Positions 22,190 to 33,067 of a stretch of DNA of 64,000 nucleotides are shown in pieces. The notes under the pieces are model-generated. The model saw nothing but the letters and a program-made list of their open reading frames with translations, had not been told where the DNA came from and ran no database searches. This stretch comes from Trichopria drosophilae (Eukaryota > Arthropoda > Insecta > Hymenoptera > Diapriidae), in assembly GCA_030407085.1 (NCBI GenBank), contig CM059585.1:67134501-67198500 (forward strand), read 5' to 3'. Within the stretch, counting starts at the first letter, position 1, and every line of letters starts with the position of its first letter. The position numbers and the translations under genes are program-made.

Positions 22190-23330
22190 GATGGTCAATG
22201 CAGAATTCTTTTCTGGACCGTGCACGATTATTCTAATTTCAATGATCTCTCGGGTAACATAACCTGTCGCGATATTATTTGTTTATCGGAAACTTGGACG
22301 ATGGAGCCAAATTTGAATTTTCCATACTTAAAATTTCTCGCTGCTCCAGCGACCAGGTTCTCCATGTTCGGCAGATCTAGCGGAGGTCTTGCGATTGCAT
22401 TTGACAGTAGAACATGCCCGGTGTTTATAGTCTCCTCTAAGCCTAATTTTATTATAAGTAAAGTTAAAATTTTATCCCCAATATTTCTGCTCGGTATATT
22501 TATTACTGTACATTTCTCTCCTGTGGTCGATATTGAAGAATCTTTATACGATTTTAATATGTGCCTGACGGAGACTATGAAGACCTTTCCATGTGTTCCA
22601 ATAATCATCAGTGGCGATTTCAATTGTGGAATTGCCGACTTAAACCAACTAGACTCCGAAATCCCCTTGCAAAATTTTTCGACGGATCGATGTATTTTAG
22701 GTTGGTTGAGGTCGTGGAATCTAATGAGTTTATTGTGCTGAATGGCAGATCCGCTAGTGATACACCTGCAAATTTTACATATTCTTGTACGGTGGGTAAA
22801 AACATTGTTCACTTAGCGTGGTGTTCACTGACTGGCTTGCCTTTGATTGCTGACTTCGGCATCCTAAATATTGCTACCCTCTCCGACCACTTCCCTATTG
22901 TAGTGAAGCTACAAGTTTCACCTCCTACGCGCAGAGATCACCCCAGATCCTTCAAACTTCTGTGGGAAAGCTCGAAGTCGGCAGCATTTTTCAATGCAAT
23001 GAGAGCAGAGTCAGCTCAAATAATAAGTGATCTTGCGAGCGTAGATGAATTTAACGATTTGATTACCTCTACCACACACAGAGTTGCAATGGAGCTGGGA
23101 ATGAAACGCACAAGCGGTGCTAATTTTGAAAAAAAAGTAACAAACCGTGGTTTGATGGAGAGTGCTATAAGCTAAAAAAAGATATTCTTACTAATCTCAG
23201 AAAATGCAGATTATATGGATTCAAGGACAACGATGCAACGGTCTATTACGAATAAAAAAATATTTTAAAAAGATTATAAATCAAAAAGAAAATTCATATT
23301 TTAAAACTTTAACTGAAACACCCTTTGTAA
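22190..23330 (+). pseudogene. LINE ORF2 fragment: apurinic-type endonuclease
   Basis: Start of the pol frame. It shows DIICLSETWTMEP (catalytic E), GRSSGGLAI, IIISGDFNCG and, after a frameshift near 22740, LIADFGILN and LSDHFPIVVKL carrying the SDH signature of the endonuclease/exonuclease/phosphatase fold. A lysine-rich linker continues to about 23230, then the sequence is lost before any RT motif. The copy is 3'-truncated, or was interrupted, just before a (ATA)n tract at 23386-23407. The clade is uncertain; the FP-like ORF1 and endonuclease point to the Jockey/CR1/I assemblage. Confidence 0.75.
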
Positions 23331-23385
23331 GGAGTAAAACTGTCGTTTGTAAGAAGTAAAACTTCTAACACAAATGTATAATTTA

Positions 23386-23407
23386 TAATAATAATAATAA
23401 TAATAAT
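23386..23407. repeat. (ATA)n microsatellite
   Basis: Seven ATA units; such tracts often mark LINE tails. Confidence 0.85.
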
Positions 23408-23409
23408 AT

Positions 23410-24590
23410 TTAAATATTTTCAATAACTTCAATATTTTAATATTGTTTTTATGACTATTTTGGCCGATCACATGACTTTCAGGCTCTCTACTGGAGGCAA
23501 TTTTCAATTAATTTAAATTAATTTGAAGCAGTGCGTCGGTAAAGGTGGGTATTTTCATACTCTGCAAGTTTCATATTCGTCAGTTTTTGGTTACATGTAT
23601 CGGAAAAAAGACAATCGAAAAACGCGCCGAACTTGGCCCGACGCGCGCCTCCGTCGTGGCGGCCATTTCGTGCCGCGGCGTAATCGCTTTACGAGAAGTA
23701 TGCCTTCCGTGGTCATTTTTTGAGTAATCTAATTCCGCAACGGCTCATGTTCGTCGTTTTTTTCAAGTTCTACAACTTCGTCTTAGTTGAACAATTTCTA
23801 TCTCTTCACTGAAGCGAGACCATTGAGAAAAACCATAAAAATTGAATTTCCCCCCGTTTTACACAGAATAACCTCGAAAATATCGACTTTAGGAAGGGGG
23901 TCATCTGTAGCAAAAAGTTAGGGCTTCAAAAAAGCTGCAAAATTTCAATTTGAATCAATTTGGACCAACATTCGCATAGTTACAACGAAAAAACGAATTT
24001 TTCTTTCCCCCTGCCCTCCCTCCTAACAAGCACAGGGCCTAGGAGTACAACAACTCGGAAATAAGGGTTTTCTGGACATCCTCTGCATATAGAAAAAGAA
24101 AAATCGCGTATGGCATTTTTAGCGAGCTCAAGCCTTTTTTATGTCTGAAGTGACTGGCCTATACCGGAAAACTTGCATGGTTTCTGAATTCCAATCTTAT
24201 ATGAGGCCTTTAAGAATACAACAGGATACATACATTTGTAGGGTTCGAACCCAAGGCCTATATAGTATTTTTCGATACAAAGGCGTAAAATGCGATTTTA
24301 CGCACCGCTTTTTAATATGTGATTACATAATAACGGTGTGTAAAATCGAATTCTTATGCCCGTGTATCGAACGGTATTTTTCGACATACTAACGCGTAAA
24401 ATTTGCGCGCCTTTTTTAGTGTGTATTAAAGACGATATTACGCACGAGTGCTGACCGCCGGAGAAAACTGGATATAGGACCTATCGAAGTTGTTGATTAA
24501 TTAATTGTAATAATTATAAATGTTTTTTTTCTTACATATTTGATAATAAACTACTTCAGTAATGTGATATAAAATTCTATTTATTTGTAA
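23410..24590. other. Non-coding stretch with GTAAAAT palindromes
   Basis: No supported gene. A GC-rich island at 23620-23690 stands out. At 24283-24303 a perfect 9-bp hairpin (GCGTAAAAT, loop GCG, ATTTTACGC) is followed within 130 bp by further GTGTAAAATCG and GCGTAAAATT copies; a related hairpin lies at 6781-6815. Confidence 0.5.
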
Positions 24591-24596
24591 TACTAA

Positions 24597-24679
24597 ATTT
24601 TTTCATATTTAGTGGTTGACATCAACAACCCAATATTTTATTAATTACGCTTTATAATGTTATTTGTTTGTAGTAAAAG
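24597..24679. repeat. Uninterrupted duplicate of the solo-LTR target region
   Basis: TTCATATTTAGTGGTTGACA ... CAACCC and, after it, ATAATGTTATTTGTTTGTAG occur here contiguously. They occur again at 25110-25146 and 25908-25975, split by the LTR. This copy therefore shows the pre-insertion arrangement. Confidence 0.8.
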
Positions 24680-24892
24680 AACCATATAACCACGAATCTG
24701 ATTTTTGACATATTTAAATTTCAAGCGGTTAAGAAAATAAAACAGTTGATTTATATATATTTTATTAAAGGAACGCAAGTATTTGATACGTGTAACGACA
24801 TTACCAATTATTGCGTAGATATTCATTCAATATTTTTAGCATTCCTCCTCCGCTAGAAATATTTAAACCCTCTATTTTTAAAATAAAACCAT

Positions 24893-24965
24893 ATACACGT
24901 CTAAGACAGGTCCTCTATGGCCTTACTGATGAGTCCACATAGAGGAACCAGAACGAAACGTGTAT
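24893..24965 (+). ncRNA. Hammerhead-ribozyme-like motif (type III order)
   Basis: Stem III pairs ATACACG (24893-24899) with CGTGTAT (24959-24965). A GTC cleavage triplet ends at 24901. Stem I pairs TAAG (24902-24905) with CTTA (24922-24925). The invariant CTGATGA is at 24926-24932 and GAAA at 24955-24958. Stem II pairs GTCC (24933-24936) with GAAC (24951-24954), with one C-A mismatch that a single A-to-G change would repair. Loop I contains TCCTCTATG (24911-24919) and loop II contains CATAGAGGA (24938-24946), perfectly complementary over 9 nt, as expected for the loop-loop contact of natural hammerheads. Activity is not shown; the weak stem II may make it inactive. Hammerheads are known from Penelope-like elements and satellites, but no host element was recognised around this one. 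Confidence 0.5.
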
Positions 24966-25073
24966 TTTAACAATAAGCATTTAGTTCTACATATTATGGC
25001 TAGAGGGATGCAGAATCTGATAGTGGTCGAGTTATTTATTTTTCATATGTGGAGTCCGAAGAATTTAAAAGTT

Positions 25074-25100
25074 CTGTTTGCGATAATAATACGCAAACAG
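25074..25100. other. Perfect 9-bp hairpin
   Basis: CTGTTTGCG, loop ATAATAATA, CGCAAACAG; lies between the hammerhead-like motif and the solo LTR. Function unknown. Confidence 0.6.
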
Positions 25101-25146
25101 GTTATTTACAATTTTTTTCATATTTAGTGGTTGACATCACCAACCC

Positions 25147-25907
25147 TGTTGAGAAATGTCCTATTCTCAACTGTGGTGCTGGAATGCATTCGCCTGAATG
25201 CAAGTGAAAGAGGGAGAATAGGAATGCAAGTGAAAGAGGGAGAATAGGAATGCAAGTGGTGAGGCATCAGACAAACTAAAATAAAATGCGCTATCTGAAG
25301 CAGAATGAGGAATTTATTAAATGGAATGCACTTTAATGGCATTCAAAAGTCACAAGGTAACTGGCCGTCCCGAAAAAGTAACACTTTCAAAACGCAAACG
25401 CGTCCGCGTCGAAAATGGCTGCCGCGACACGATAGCGTGGCTACTAAACTGCAATGCGTAACAGTAGCCGCGACGCTTTAACCGATTTTCCAAAATGATG
25501 GACGTGTTGATACGCGTCGGAGAGATTGAAGCTTGCGGCTCGCGGGCTGTTAATTGTAACGAAAAGAACGAACTTGCGTCGGTTTTCCAAAATTCGAAGC
25601 CGCGCGGCCAATAATCAATGAAAATCAAAACGTCACGTGCGATCGACGATCGATTCGAAAAAGCTGGCGAGACGAAGCCGCGGGCCGCGAGCTTCCTTCC
25701 TCTCGTTCCCCACTTGCAGGGATCGAGTTGCGCGGAACAATGATAATTGCCAAAATCGATGATTACGCAATCGCGGACACAAATTTGACAATAGTCGCAA
25801 CGCAAAAGTTCTCGGGAAGAACATCGCCGTACCTGACATACCCTGCGCCTAGGGCACGATCAGGATCGTACATCGATCGGATGGATCCTGATTCAAAGTA
25901 CGGAACA
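25147..25907. mobile_element. Solo LTR (761 bp) with 5-bp target duplication
   Basis: Begins TGTTG and ends GGAACA, giving TGTT...AACA ends, and is flanked on both sides by AACCC (25142-25146 and 25908-25912). The duplicated region at 24597-24679 lacks the insert, confirming the boundaries. Inside are 28-bp repeats (GAATGCAAGTGAAAGAGGGA..., 25195-25260) and a CpG-rich second half (25350-25900). A 5-bp duplication fits Gypsy, Copia or BEL elements; no internal domain is left to decide. Loss by LTR-LTR recombination is the usual origin. Confidence 0.85.
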
Positions 25908-25978
25908 AACCCAATACTGTATTTAATGATTTAATAATAAAATTAAGTATTATAATGTTATTTGTTTGTAGTAAAAAA

Positions 25979-27870
25979 ATGCCTAGGGCCCGTGACCATC
26001 AGGCTGCGTCTTATGCGGCCCAGTCCCGAGGTGAAGGGGCCATTAGGGATATCCCAGGACAACGACCATCTATTGCCCACGTACAATTTAAGTGGACGGA
26101 GGGTATCAGTCAAGATCTTATGGGCTGCTACGAGGAGAGTTATCCGCAACAGGGAGGCTATATGGCGCGAAGCCACACTCGGTTTGCAGTAATGCACCAG
26201 GAGATTGGAGAATGCTTTTCTCAACAACACCTGAGAAATTATGTGGCCTATCTCAAGCGGATAGGTGTCGTTGTTCCCAGCTGTACCGGACGTACGGGTA
26301 ACAACTGTACCCACGCGCGGTGCTGAGAGAGACACTACACATTCTGAAAGCACGACTCTCGTGTTTAGGCGGAACCTAACAATGAAAATGTTGCATAAAC
26401 AACGAGAAATACACAGAGCAAAGAGCGTACTTCTGGATGTTCTTCCAGAGGACTATAACCTACAGTAAGTCAATTGTGCCGTTTATGAGGCAACGAGTGA
26501 TCTGGTCACTACGGAAAATGTGTCAAAGAAATAGCGGAGTCGACAGAGCACTAAACGCATGTCTCAATTGAACGACAAAATTCGACTGACACGGAAACTC
26601 GCTTGCCGAATTCGGTGTGTGATCGACTATATTACATCTGGTCGTTCATTTACGGCTAAAGTCAAGACGTGACACTGAAAAAGCTTAATATCAAGCAACG
26701 TTTAGTGGATAAAATTCGAGGTTTGGCAGATGCCAAAAAGTGGCTGCAAAGACGAGAGGATGAAATTCGACAAAATGCATTATTTTGGTCGAACCCTTCC
26801 AACCTCTCCAAACGTCGAGTCGCAGCCTCATGCGAGTTTCCGTCGTTAGCCTCGATTGAGGAATTCTGAGGGAACATCTACGAAAAATCATCTAGGCTAA
26901 ATGCAGACACTCCTGGCATTCAAATTTTTACCGAGTTGTGTGACGAACTCTCACAACACGGTGAAGATTACCCACCCGTGAGTTCGTTACAGGTGAATAA
27001 TGCCATCAAAAGAGTGAGGAATTTCTCATCAGAAGGCTGGGATGGAATTAACAACTATTGGCGGAAGAAGTTTACTTCCGTCCATCAACACCTAGCCCGA
27101 ATATTCATTTCTTATAAAAATCGAGATCAACCCATTCCGCACTGGCTGGTGGAGGGCCGAACGACACTAATCCAAAATCGAGAGACTCTTGTCTGATCCC
27201 AGAAACTACAGACCAATCACGTGTCTCAATACGTTATACAAATGGGTCACTAACATCTTGAACAAACGTATTGAGAAAGCCGTGAAACCGGTGTGACAGC
27301 GGATAGTAGAACAACGAGAACCTTCTTGTTCTTAACATCAGCCGGCTTGAAATCCGGGACCGAGTGTTTTATTATTACATGCAAGGATGGGATCGTCAAT
27401 ACCTTAGTGTACCGCCACATCATCTTACGCCAGGCAGTACCGAGTACGCTTTGTAGATTGTGTAAATGTCATATTGAAATACTAATATATCTCTAATATA
27501 TCGAACGTCACAATGCGGCTCTCCGAGTGCTGCATTACCATCTCCATAGCACCTACGATATGGACGCGATCCCAGTTTTGCCGTACGTCCCCACTGATAC
27601 TGAATCCGTAGTCGGGAAAGTGTCGTACCGAATATACTGAAATTACTCATTTCCGACGAGTAGGCAAATATCAGCCAATAAGCCGGACATCGTCCTTGGT
27701 GATTTCGAAGAAAAATCCATCTTCATTATCGAGTTCTCTGCACCAGCAGAGACAAACATAGTCAGCACAGAGGACGAAATACGGATGAAATATCAGGAAC
27801 TCCTGTTCGAGATTCGCAAGTGTTGATGAGGATTTAAAGTCAAGCTCAAGAAGGAAACATTTTGTTAAAT
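25979..27870 (+). pseudogene. LINE with C-terminal PD-(D/E)XK-like endonuclease, decayed
   Basis: Plus-strand retroelement. The N-terminal frame from ATG 25979 runs to 26326 with WTEGISQDLMGCYE and GYMARSHTRFAVMHQE, a pattern seen at the N-terminus of R2/NeSL/R4-type proteins. A broken linker follows, then the pre-RT region (NALFWSNPSNLSKRR, 26669 on) and RT start motifs (WLVEGRTTLI, NYRPITCLNTLYKWV). Most of the RT, including its catalytic motif, is deleted. The C-terminus has a CRLCKCH zinc-knuckle remnant, ERHNAALRVLHYHL, then NKPDIVLGDFEE with IIEFSAP, the acidic core of a PD-(D/E)XK-type nuclease. A near-identical C-terminus lies at 63504-64000 on the other strand. Exact clade is open. 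Confidence 0.75.
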
Positions 27871-27879
27871 GAACCTAAT

Positions 27880-29420
27880 TTTGAGAATAATGGACCATCA
27901 CCGTATTTTTCACTTGCGGTAAAATTTATATTATCATATGTATTCGAAAAATTTGTTCACGTGCTGTTGTAGACATCTATCGTTCATGCTGTTACTAATT
28001 ATAGGCGCATTTAATAAATCCTTTAGATAAGTAAACAGTTTTTTTATTTTTCTCAAAATCATAATTTCCAATCAAAATCAAAATATGAACTTGTTTTATA
28101 TATTTACATTATCAAGAAATTATCCCCTACATGTAGACCAAGCAAATAACCGCAAAAAAATAAATTATTGATTGTCGAAAACTTCTTTACTTTTTATTTT
28201 CTAAACAATATGAGAAGTAACTCAATGTATATGTAAATATATATATGCGCGAGAAATGGCGTTTTTGGGGATAATTTTTAGAACACATATTTTTTGCTGG
28301 AAATCGTTGGATACTATATTAATAATGGTATTATCGATAGAAAAGAATAGGCATATTAGTATTTCATTAAGAAGTATAGTTTGAAGTGGCTGTTAGGAGG
28401 AAATGTTTGCGAGGACTTATAACATAGATCGGCTCTTACGGTAACAGCTAGTTGAAACGTTCTTTACGAGGGCTGATATTTAACAATTTGGGTATTACGA
28501 GGGCAAATATTTAACTATGTGGTTCTTACGAAGACATAAATGACGCTGTCCTCGAAAAAACCTTTAAAAATCGCTGTTTTCAAATCTTGGTTTGTTGATA
28601 CAAAACGGTTTTACGCCTTTAAATCCGGCGCTCTAAAGGCATCGCCATGTTACGATAGCGGCGATCGCAACAGCGCGAGTGATTTCGATGGAAGGGCGAG
28701 GACGTTAAGGAGTCGACGACGTTTTTCTTTGAATGTCTATGTCGGACTGACATCTCCGCCGCGATCTAAGACCTAGATAGAGCGGAGTTCATCAGTCCAG
28801 TCATTTCCCAACCTGGGAATATGCACAACTGCATATTTTTTTAAATATCTTATTAAAAAAAGATCCAATACATCTGGTAAGATTTGACTACTTATTGCTA
28901 GTAAAAATTTTGTATAAAAATAATATGCAAAAATGGCCATTTTTAAAGTTTGATAAATTTTATTGTTGAAAATATACGTTCTACGAAAAATCCACAAGAG
29001 AATTATCCAAAGTATACAACAAAATATTTTGCAGAAAATATAAAATTAAAGATAAAATTTGTTATGTTAACATTGTTAATATTGTTAATATTGTTATGTT
29101 AATAACAATTAATGTTAATAGTTATCGAAATTGTAAAAAGAATGTATCATAAACCTCGTGCAATCCACCAACCGCTTCTGGTTTTGTAGGTTCGGACGTC
29201 CTACGTATGCGTTACACGTATAGACTACAGCCGTTATTTCTTGGTAGCTGATTTGTTCAAAAGAGTCTTAAAAATAATATTCGCGTACGGGATGAAGTGT
29301 GTATCAAAAGTACACTGAGATAAATTTTCCGACTAATGAAGTTAAATTTCATCGAACCGTTGTTTAGTAACACAATGTCAAATATAGCAAAAATGGCACT
29401 TTTTAAAAGTTTAGTAATTT
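27880..29420. other. AT-rich stretch without supported genes
   Basis: A 78-codon frame in a CpG-containing patch (28540-28776) has no recognisable motif. Otherwise nothing is seen. Confidence 0.5.
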
Positions 29421-29423
29421 TTA

Positions 29424-29457
29424 AATAAAATAGAAATAAACAAGTAATTTCTCGGTC
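29424..29457. repeat. 34-bp direct duplication, first copy
   Basis: An exact 34-bp match (starting TAAATAAAATAGAAATAAAC, ending AATTTCTCGG) to 29909-29942. The second copy lies at the broken 3' end of the Copia element. The 451 bp between them could be an insertion with a long target duplication, or the result of a rearrangement. Confidence 0.75.
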
Positions 29458-29942
29458 TAGACGGTATTGTACTTAATGTAAATAAAGGAAAAAAGGGAAT
29501 ATAAATATGCTACGTTCTAATATGAACGCAACGCGAATGTTTACATTTATAACGGAAGCATATATAGGCAGAAAAATGTATTTAACTATTGAATAAGAGA
29601 GAACAAAACCCCAGCTGTTATTTATTTTACAAAATTATTATGTTAAAAAAGGCGTTTCGCACTTGGCCGCTGGTTGTGCTCTTCAGCAGGGATCCAGCAG
29701 CCGTACCCTGCACGCGATCATTTAAATTATTTGTAATTTTATAAATGCATTAATTGTTTCGAGTTTTTGGGGAGAAAACTCGAAAAATTAATACATTTAG
29801 ATAGAGATTTTGAAAACAACTTTCAAAATCTTAAGTACCATAATATTATATATATATATATTTTTTCTCATATAGAGAACATATTATAAAATTTCTTTGC
29901 CGCTTGTTAAATAAAATAGAAATAAACAAGTAATTTCTCGGA

Positions 29943-31059
29943 CCATCTCGCGGACGAAATGATATCGATGTGCTTAGTCCTCGAATGTAAAATGGGATTT
30001 GATGCCAATCGACCAGCTCCCTGATTATCATTGTATAAAGTGACTCAGCGCACTGACACCATGCGCGACGTCTGCTCGGGTTCCGATGGCGTGATACATG
30101 AGAGAGCCAATGAGTTCTCGATATTGACAATTTTCAACGTTGTCATTTTCATTACATTTTTCGCTCGACAATCTTGCATCCGCGGCGAGTGGAGTCCCTG
30201 ATTCTAGAGATTTCTATGCCTAAGCAGTATTTAGCTTCACCGAGATCGAATGTCAAATTGATTTTGCAGTTTAAATTTAACTCGATTGACTTCCATATGG
30301 TCGGACGAGGCAATGAGAAGATCATCAACATAAACAAGTATTATGACGCGCTTCTTCGCATCAATGTAAACACATGGGTCCCCATTGGTGGGGAGAAAAC
30401 CCATGCCTTTCAAAGCTTCTCGCAATCTAGTATACGATTGGCGGCCAGCCTGACGCAAACCATAAAGTGCCTTTTTGAGTTTACACACCACGTTTCCACG
30501 GGCAAGGTGATGGCGTAAAGTTTGCACCTTTTCGATCAAACATCGGTCGACTTCCTTTTTGATAATATGATTCAGCATTTCCAGGAATTCCGGAAGTTGT
30601 GTCGGTGTCGATGTATCCGTTGAGATATGCGGTATCGACGTCCATCTGCGAGATAGTCATATCCGACTCGACTGCCAAGGCGACTAGCGTTCCCAGGGAG
30701 CTGAGACGCGCTACTGGAGCAAAATTGTCATGGAAATCAATGCCTGGACGTTGTGCAAAGCCCTTGGCGACGACACGAGCCTTTCTTCTTTCTAAAGTTC
30801 CATCGGCTCCAAGCTTCTCTCTCAAGACGATTCCACACCCAACAATCTTCGTATCTTTTGGACGGCTTACAATATCGAAAGTATCGTTTTCTATGAGACT
30901 CTTAATTTCAGAATAAATAGCGATCTTCCATAGCTCCGGGTCCGATCCAGAGAGTGCCTCGCGAATCGGAGTCTCCGATGTGAGCATGGCGATGCAATTG
31001 ACGTTGTCGCCAGAAGTGTCCGTTTCATCATCGGCGTAATAGTCCGGGACGTCAGTCAT
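29943..31059 (-). pseudogene. Copia RT / RNase H fragment
   Basis: The reverse transcriptase opens with KSLIENDTFDIV and ARVVAKGFAQRPGIDFHDNF, then APVARLSSLGTLVALA and QMDVDTAYLNGYI. After a frameshift at about 30560 it continues with ALYGLRQAGRQSY and the catalytic LVYVDDLLIAS. Further frameshifts follow, then AKYCLGIEI and RELIGSLMYHAIGTRADVA at the connection to RNase H. The RNase H catalytic part is absent. The motif set is that of Copia RT, which normally ends with an RNase H of about 130 residues. Confidence 0.88.
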
Positions 31060-31096
31060 GACATTGGCGATGTCACTTAAATCATCAGTTTTGATG

Positions 31097-32459
31097 TCAA
31101 CATTGTCGTCTTTTGTATCGGGTGATTCCTCGTTTGCGTCGAAGGACCGCTTCTACCATGAGCCGCATGATAGATTTTTCTGGGTCGGCCACGCTTCCCA
31201 GTGAGGTGTCGTCTCGGTCTTCCGCGTCCGCGTTCAGAACGGTTCTCTCTGTTTGGCGCACGTCGTCATTTGCGCTCTGCGCAGGCGCAACTTGCTCGAC
31301 CGAAGATGATGGTTCTATAAATGTACCCGTTCGACGATTCATATTATCGAATTCGATATCAACAAAGTTGTCGGACGCTTGATTGTCGTCCTTGAATTCG
31401 ACCGTTCGACTTAAGGCTTCTACGTCAAAGAAATCTTCGTACTTTTGATCGCTCTCAAATACGTCGAAAAATTTTACGTCGCGAGATACGTGAATTCGTT
31501 CCTCGGCCTGTATCCAAATGCGATAACTCTTCGTGACTTCGGCATATCCTACGAAAATTCCCTCTAAAGCCTTTGCTTCGAACTTTCCTTTATTGGGATT
31601 CTTATCGAATATGATCGCCTTGCAGCCAAAGGTACGCATGTGTCGTACATCGGGCTTTTTGCCCATCCATAATTCATGCGGCGACATTCCGCCTAAACTT
31701 TTTGAGACACAACGATTTCTAATGTAATTCGCTGTCTCGACGGTAAACCAGATTGAAGTAGCATGCAACGCGCTGTCTCGACGAGCGTGCGGTTCTTTCG
31801 CTCCGCGACACCGTTCTGCTGCGGTGTACAGACAATAGAGAGTCGTCGACGAATACCGGCTTCCGCGAACAACGCGTCCATTCGCGCGTTACAAAACTCC
31901 TTCCCGTTATCGGATTGAACCGCCTTTATACGCTGCCCCGCCTGCGTTTCGACAAGATTTTTAAAATCGAAGAATTTTGAAAAAACATCACTCTTGTTGC
32001 GAATGGGAAATGCTTCACACCATCGACTGAAATCGTCTGTTACAGTCATTAAGTAACGCGCGCCGCCTATTGAGTCGGTACGCATTGGTCCGCACAAGTC
32101 CGTGTGTACGATTTCGAGGGGAACAGATGATCGCTCGAAACGCGTCAACTTGCCTAATGCGCACGGTTTACAATTTGCTGATACTGTCGACTGGGGAACG
32201 TATTTTCAATCCGGTCTCGTGATTTTTCATCATGGCGAGATCTTTCGCGTTTAAATGTCCAAGACATTCATGCCACCTATCCGCGTCGGATTTTTCTTCA
32301 CACGCGACGGCACTAGCATATTGAGGTTCCTCGCGAATATAAAACAGATCGCCTACCCAATCGGCAATCATTGTAATTTCCCCGCGACAATTTTTGACGA
32401 CAGCACGCGTTTTCGAGAATTTTACACTATGATTTTTATCGACTATTTTCGCGACAGAT
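31097..32459 (-). pseudogene. Copia integrase fragment
   Basis: Starts after the LINE insertion with KIVDKNHSVKFSKTRAVVKN-like protease-integrase linker. The zinc-binding part is WHECLGHLNAKDL (the H-H of the HHCC finger). The catalytic core has HTDLCGPMR, VTDDFSRW and VQSDNGKEFCN, with QQNGVAERKNRT supplying the glutamate. A break near 31750 is followed by the C-terminal domain with ELWMGKKPDVRHMRTFGC and GIFVGYA, then an acidic linker to RT. The D-D-E residues are present, and damage is limited to a few frameshifts. Confidence 0.88.
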
Positions 32460-32612
32460 TACCTTTTCTTTTCCCACCCGCCCACCACTAGTGTTGGGCG
32501 CGGACGGGTAACAAATGTTTGCCCAGGAGGAAGGACCTACCTGGGCTAATGAAAAACAAGTAGGGGGGGTAGCTAGAAACCCCCCTGTCCGCGCTATTAC
32601 GGTAATCTGTCC

Positions 32613-32658
32613 GCCGATGGAGCGTCGATGGGATATTACCCCTCGGCGCTCCATCGGC
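32613..32658. other. 20-bp-stem hairpin in the LINE 3' UTR
   Basis: Arms 32613-32632 and 32639-32658 pair with 18 Watson-Crick pairs, one G-T and one mismatch around a six-base ATATTA loop. In R2-type elements 3' UTR structure is recognised by the element's own RT, so this is a candidate recognition element; that role is inference. Confidence 0.75.
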
Positions 32659-33067
32659 TAGACGGGACGGTTGTCGGGCACGCCCTCCTCCGTCCAACAG
32701 GCCTTTAGCGTGTGTATTACGATATAGTTAGTCGGTCGCGGTTGTTTGGGAAAATCCCTCGCTTCCGCGGCCGACACGTCAAGATATTAAAATTTCGCAG
32801 GGGGGGGGGGTAATTACCCTTGTACGTTTCTTTAATATAAAATAATATTAGGGTCGCTGGGCGGTTTTGTGCTATATAACGCAAAACTTACCAGCAACCC
32901 TCGTCAGCCCGGGAGATTGACAATTCCGCGCATCCCCTGGGTCAAGATTAAAATATTTCGCCGGCACAGGAGTTTTGCTATATTTTTACCTGTACCGGCT
33001 TGTCCAAGTGCTTCTCGGCCAAGCCACAAAACAAGGACAAAACAACAAAGAAAAAGAAAAAAAAAAC

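Noticed and set aside
22228..22812. 194-codon minus-strand frame
   Set aside because: Antisense shadow of the LINE endonuclease, whose catalytic motifs are on the plus strand.
24238..24255. GGGTTCGAACCC as a tRNA B box
   Set aside because: It is a simple 12-bp palindrome; no A box, anticodon arm or acceptor stem fits around it.
25350..25839. Open frames of up to 151 codons
   Set aside because: They lie inside the solo LTR and reflect its CpG-rich composition.
28540..28776. 78-codon frame in a CpG-rich patch
   Set aside because: Short, no recognised family and no supporting context.
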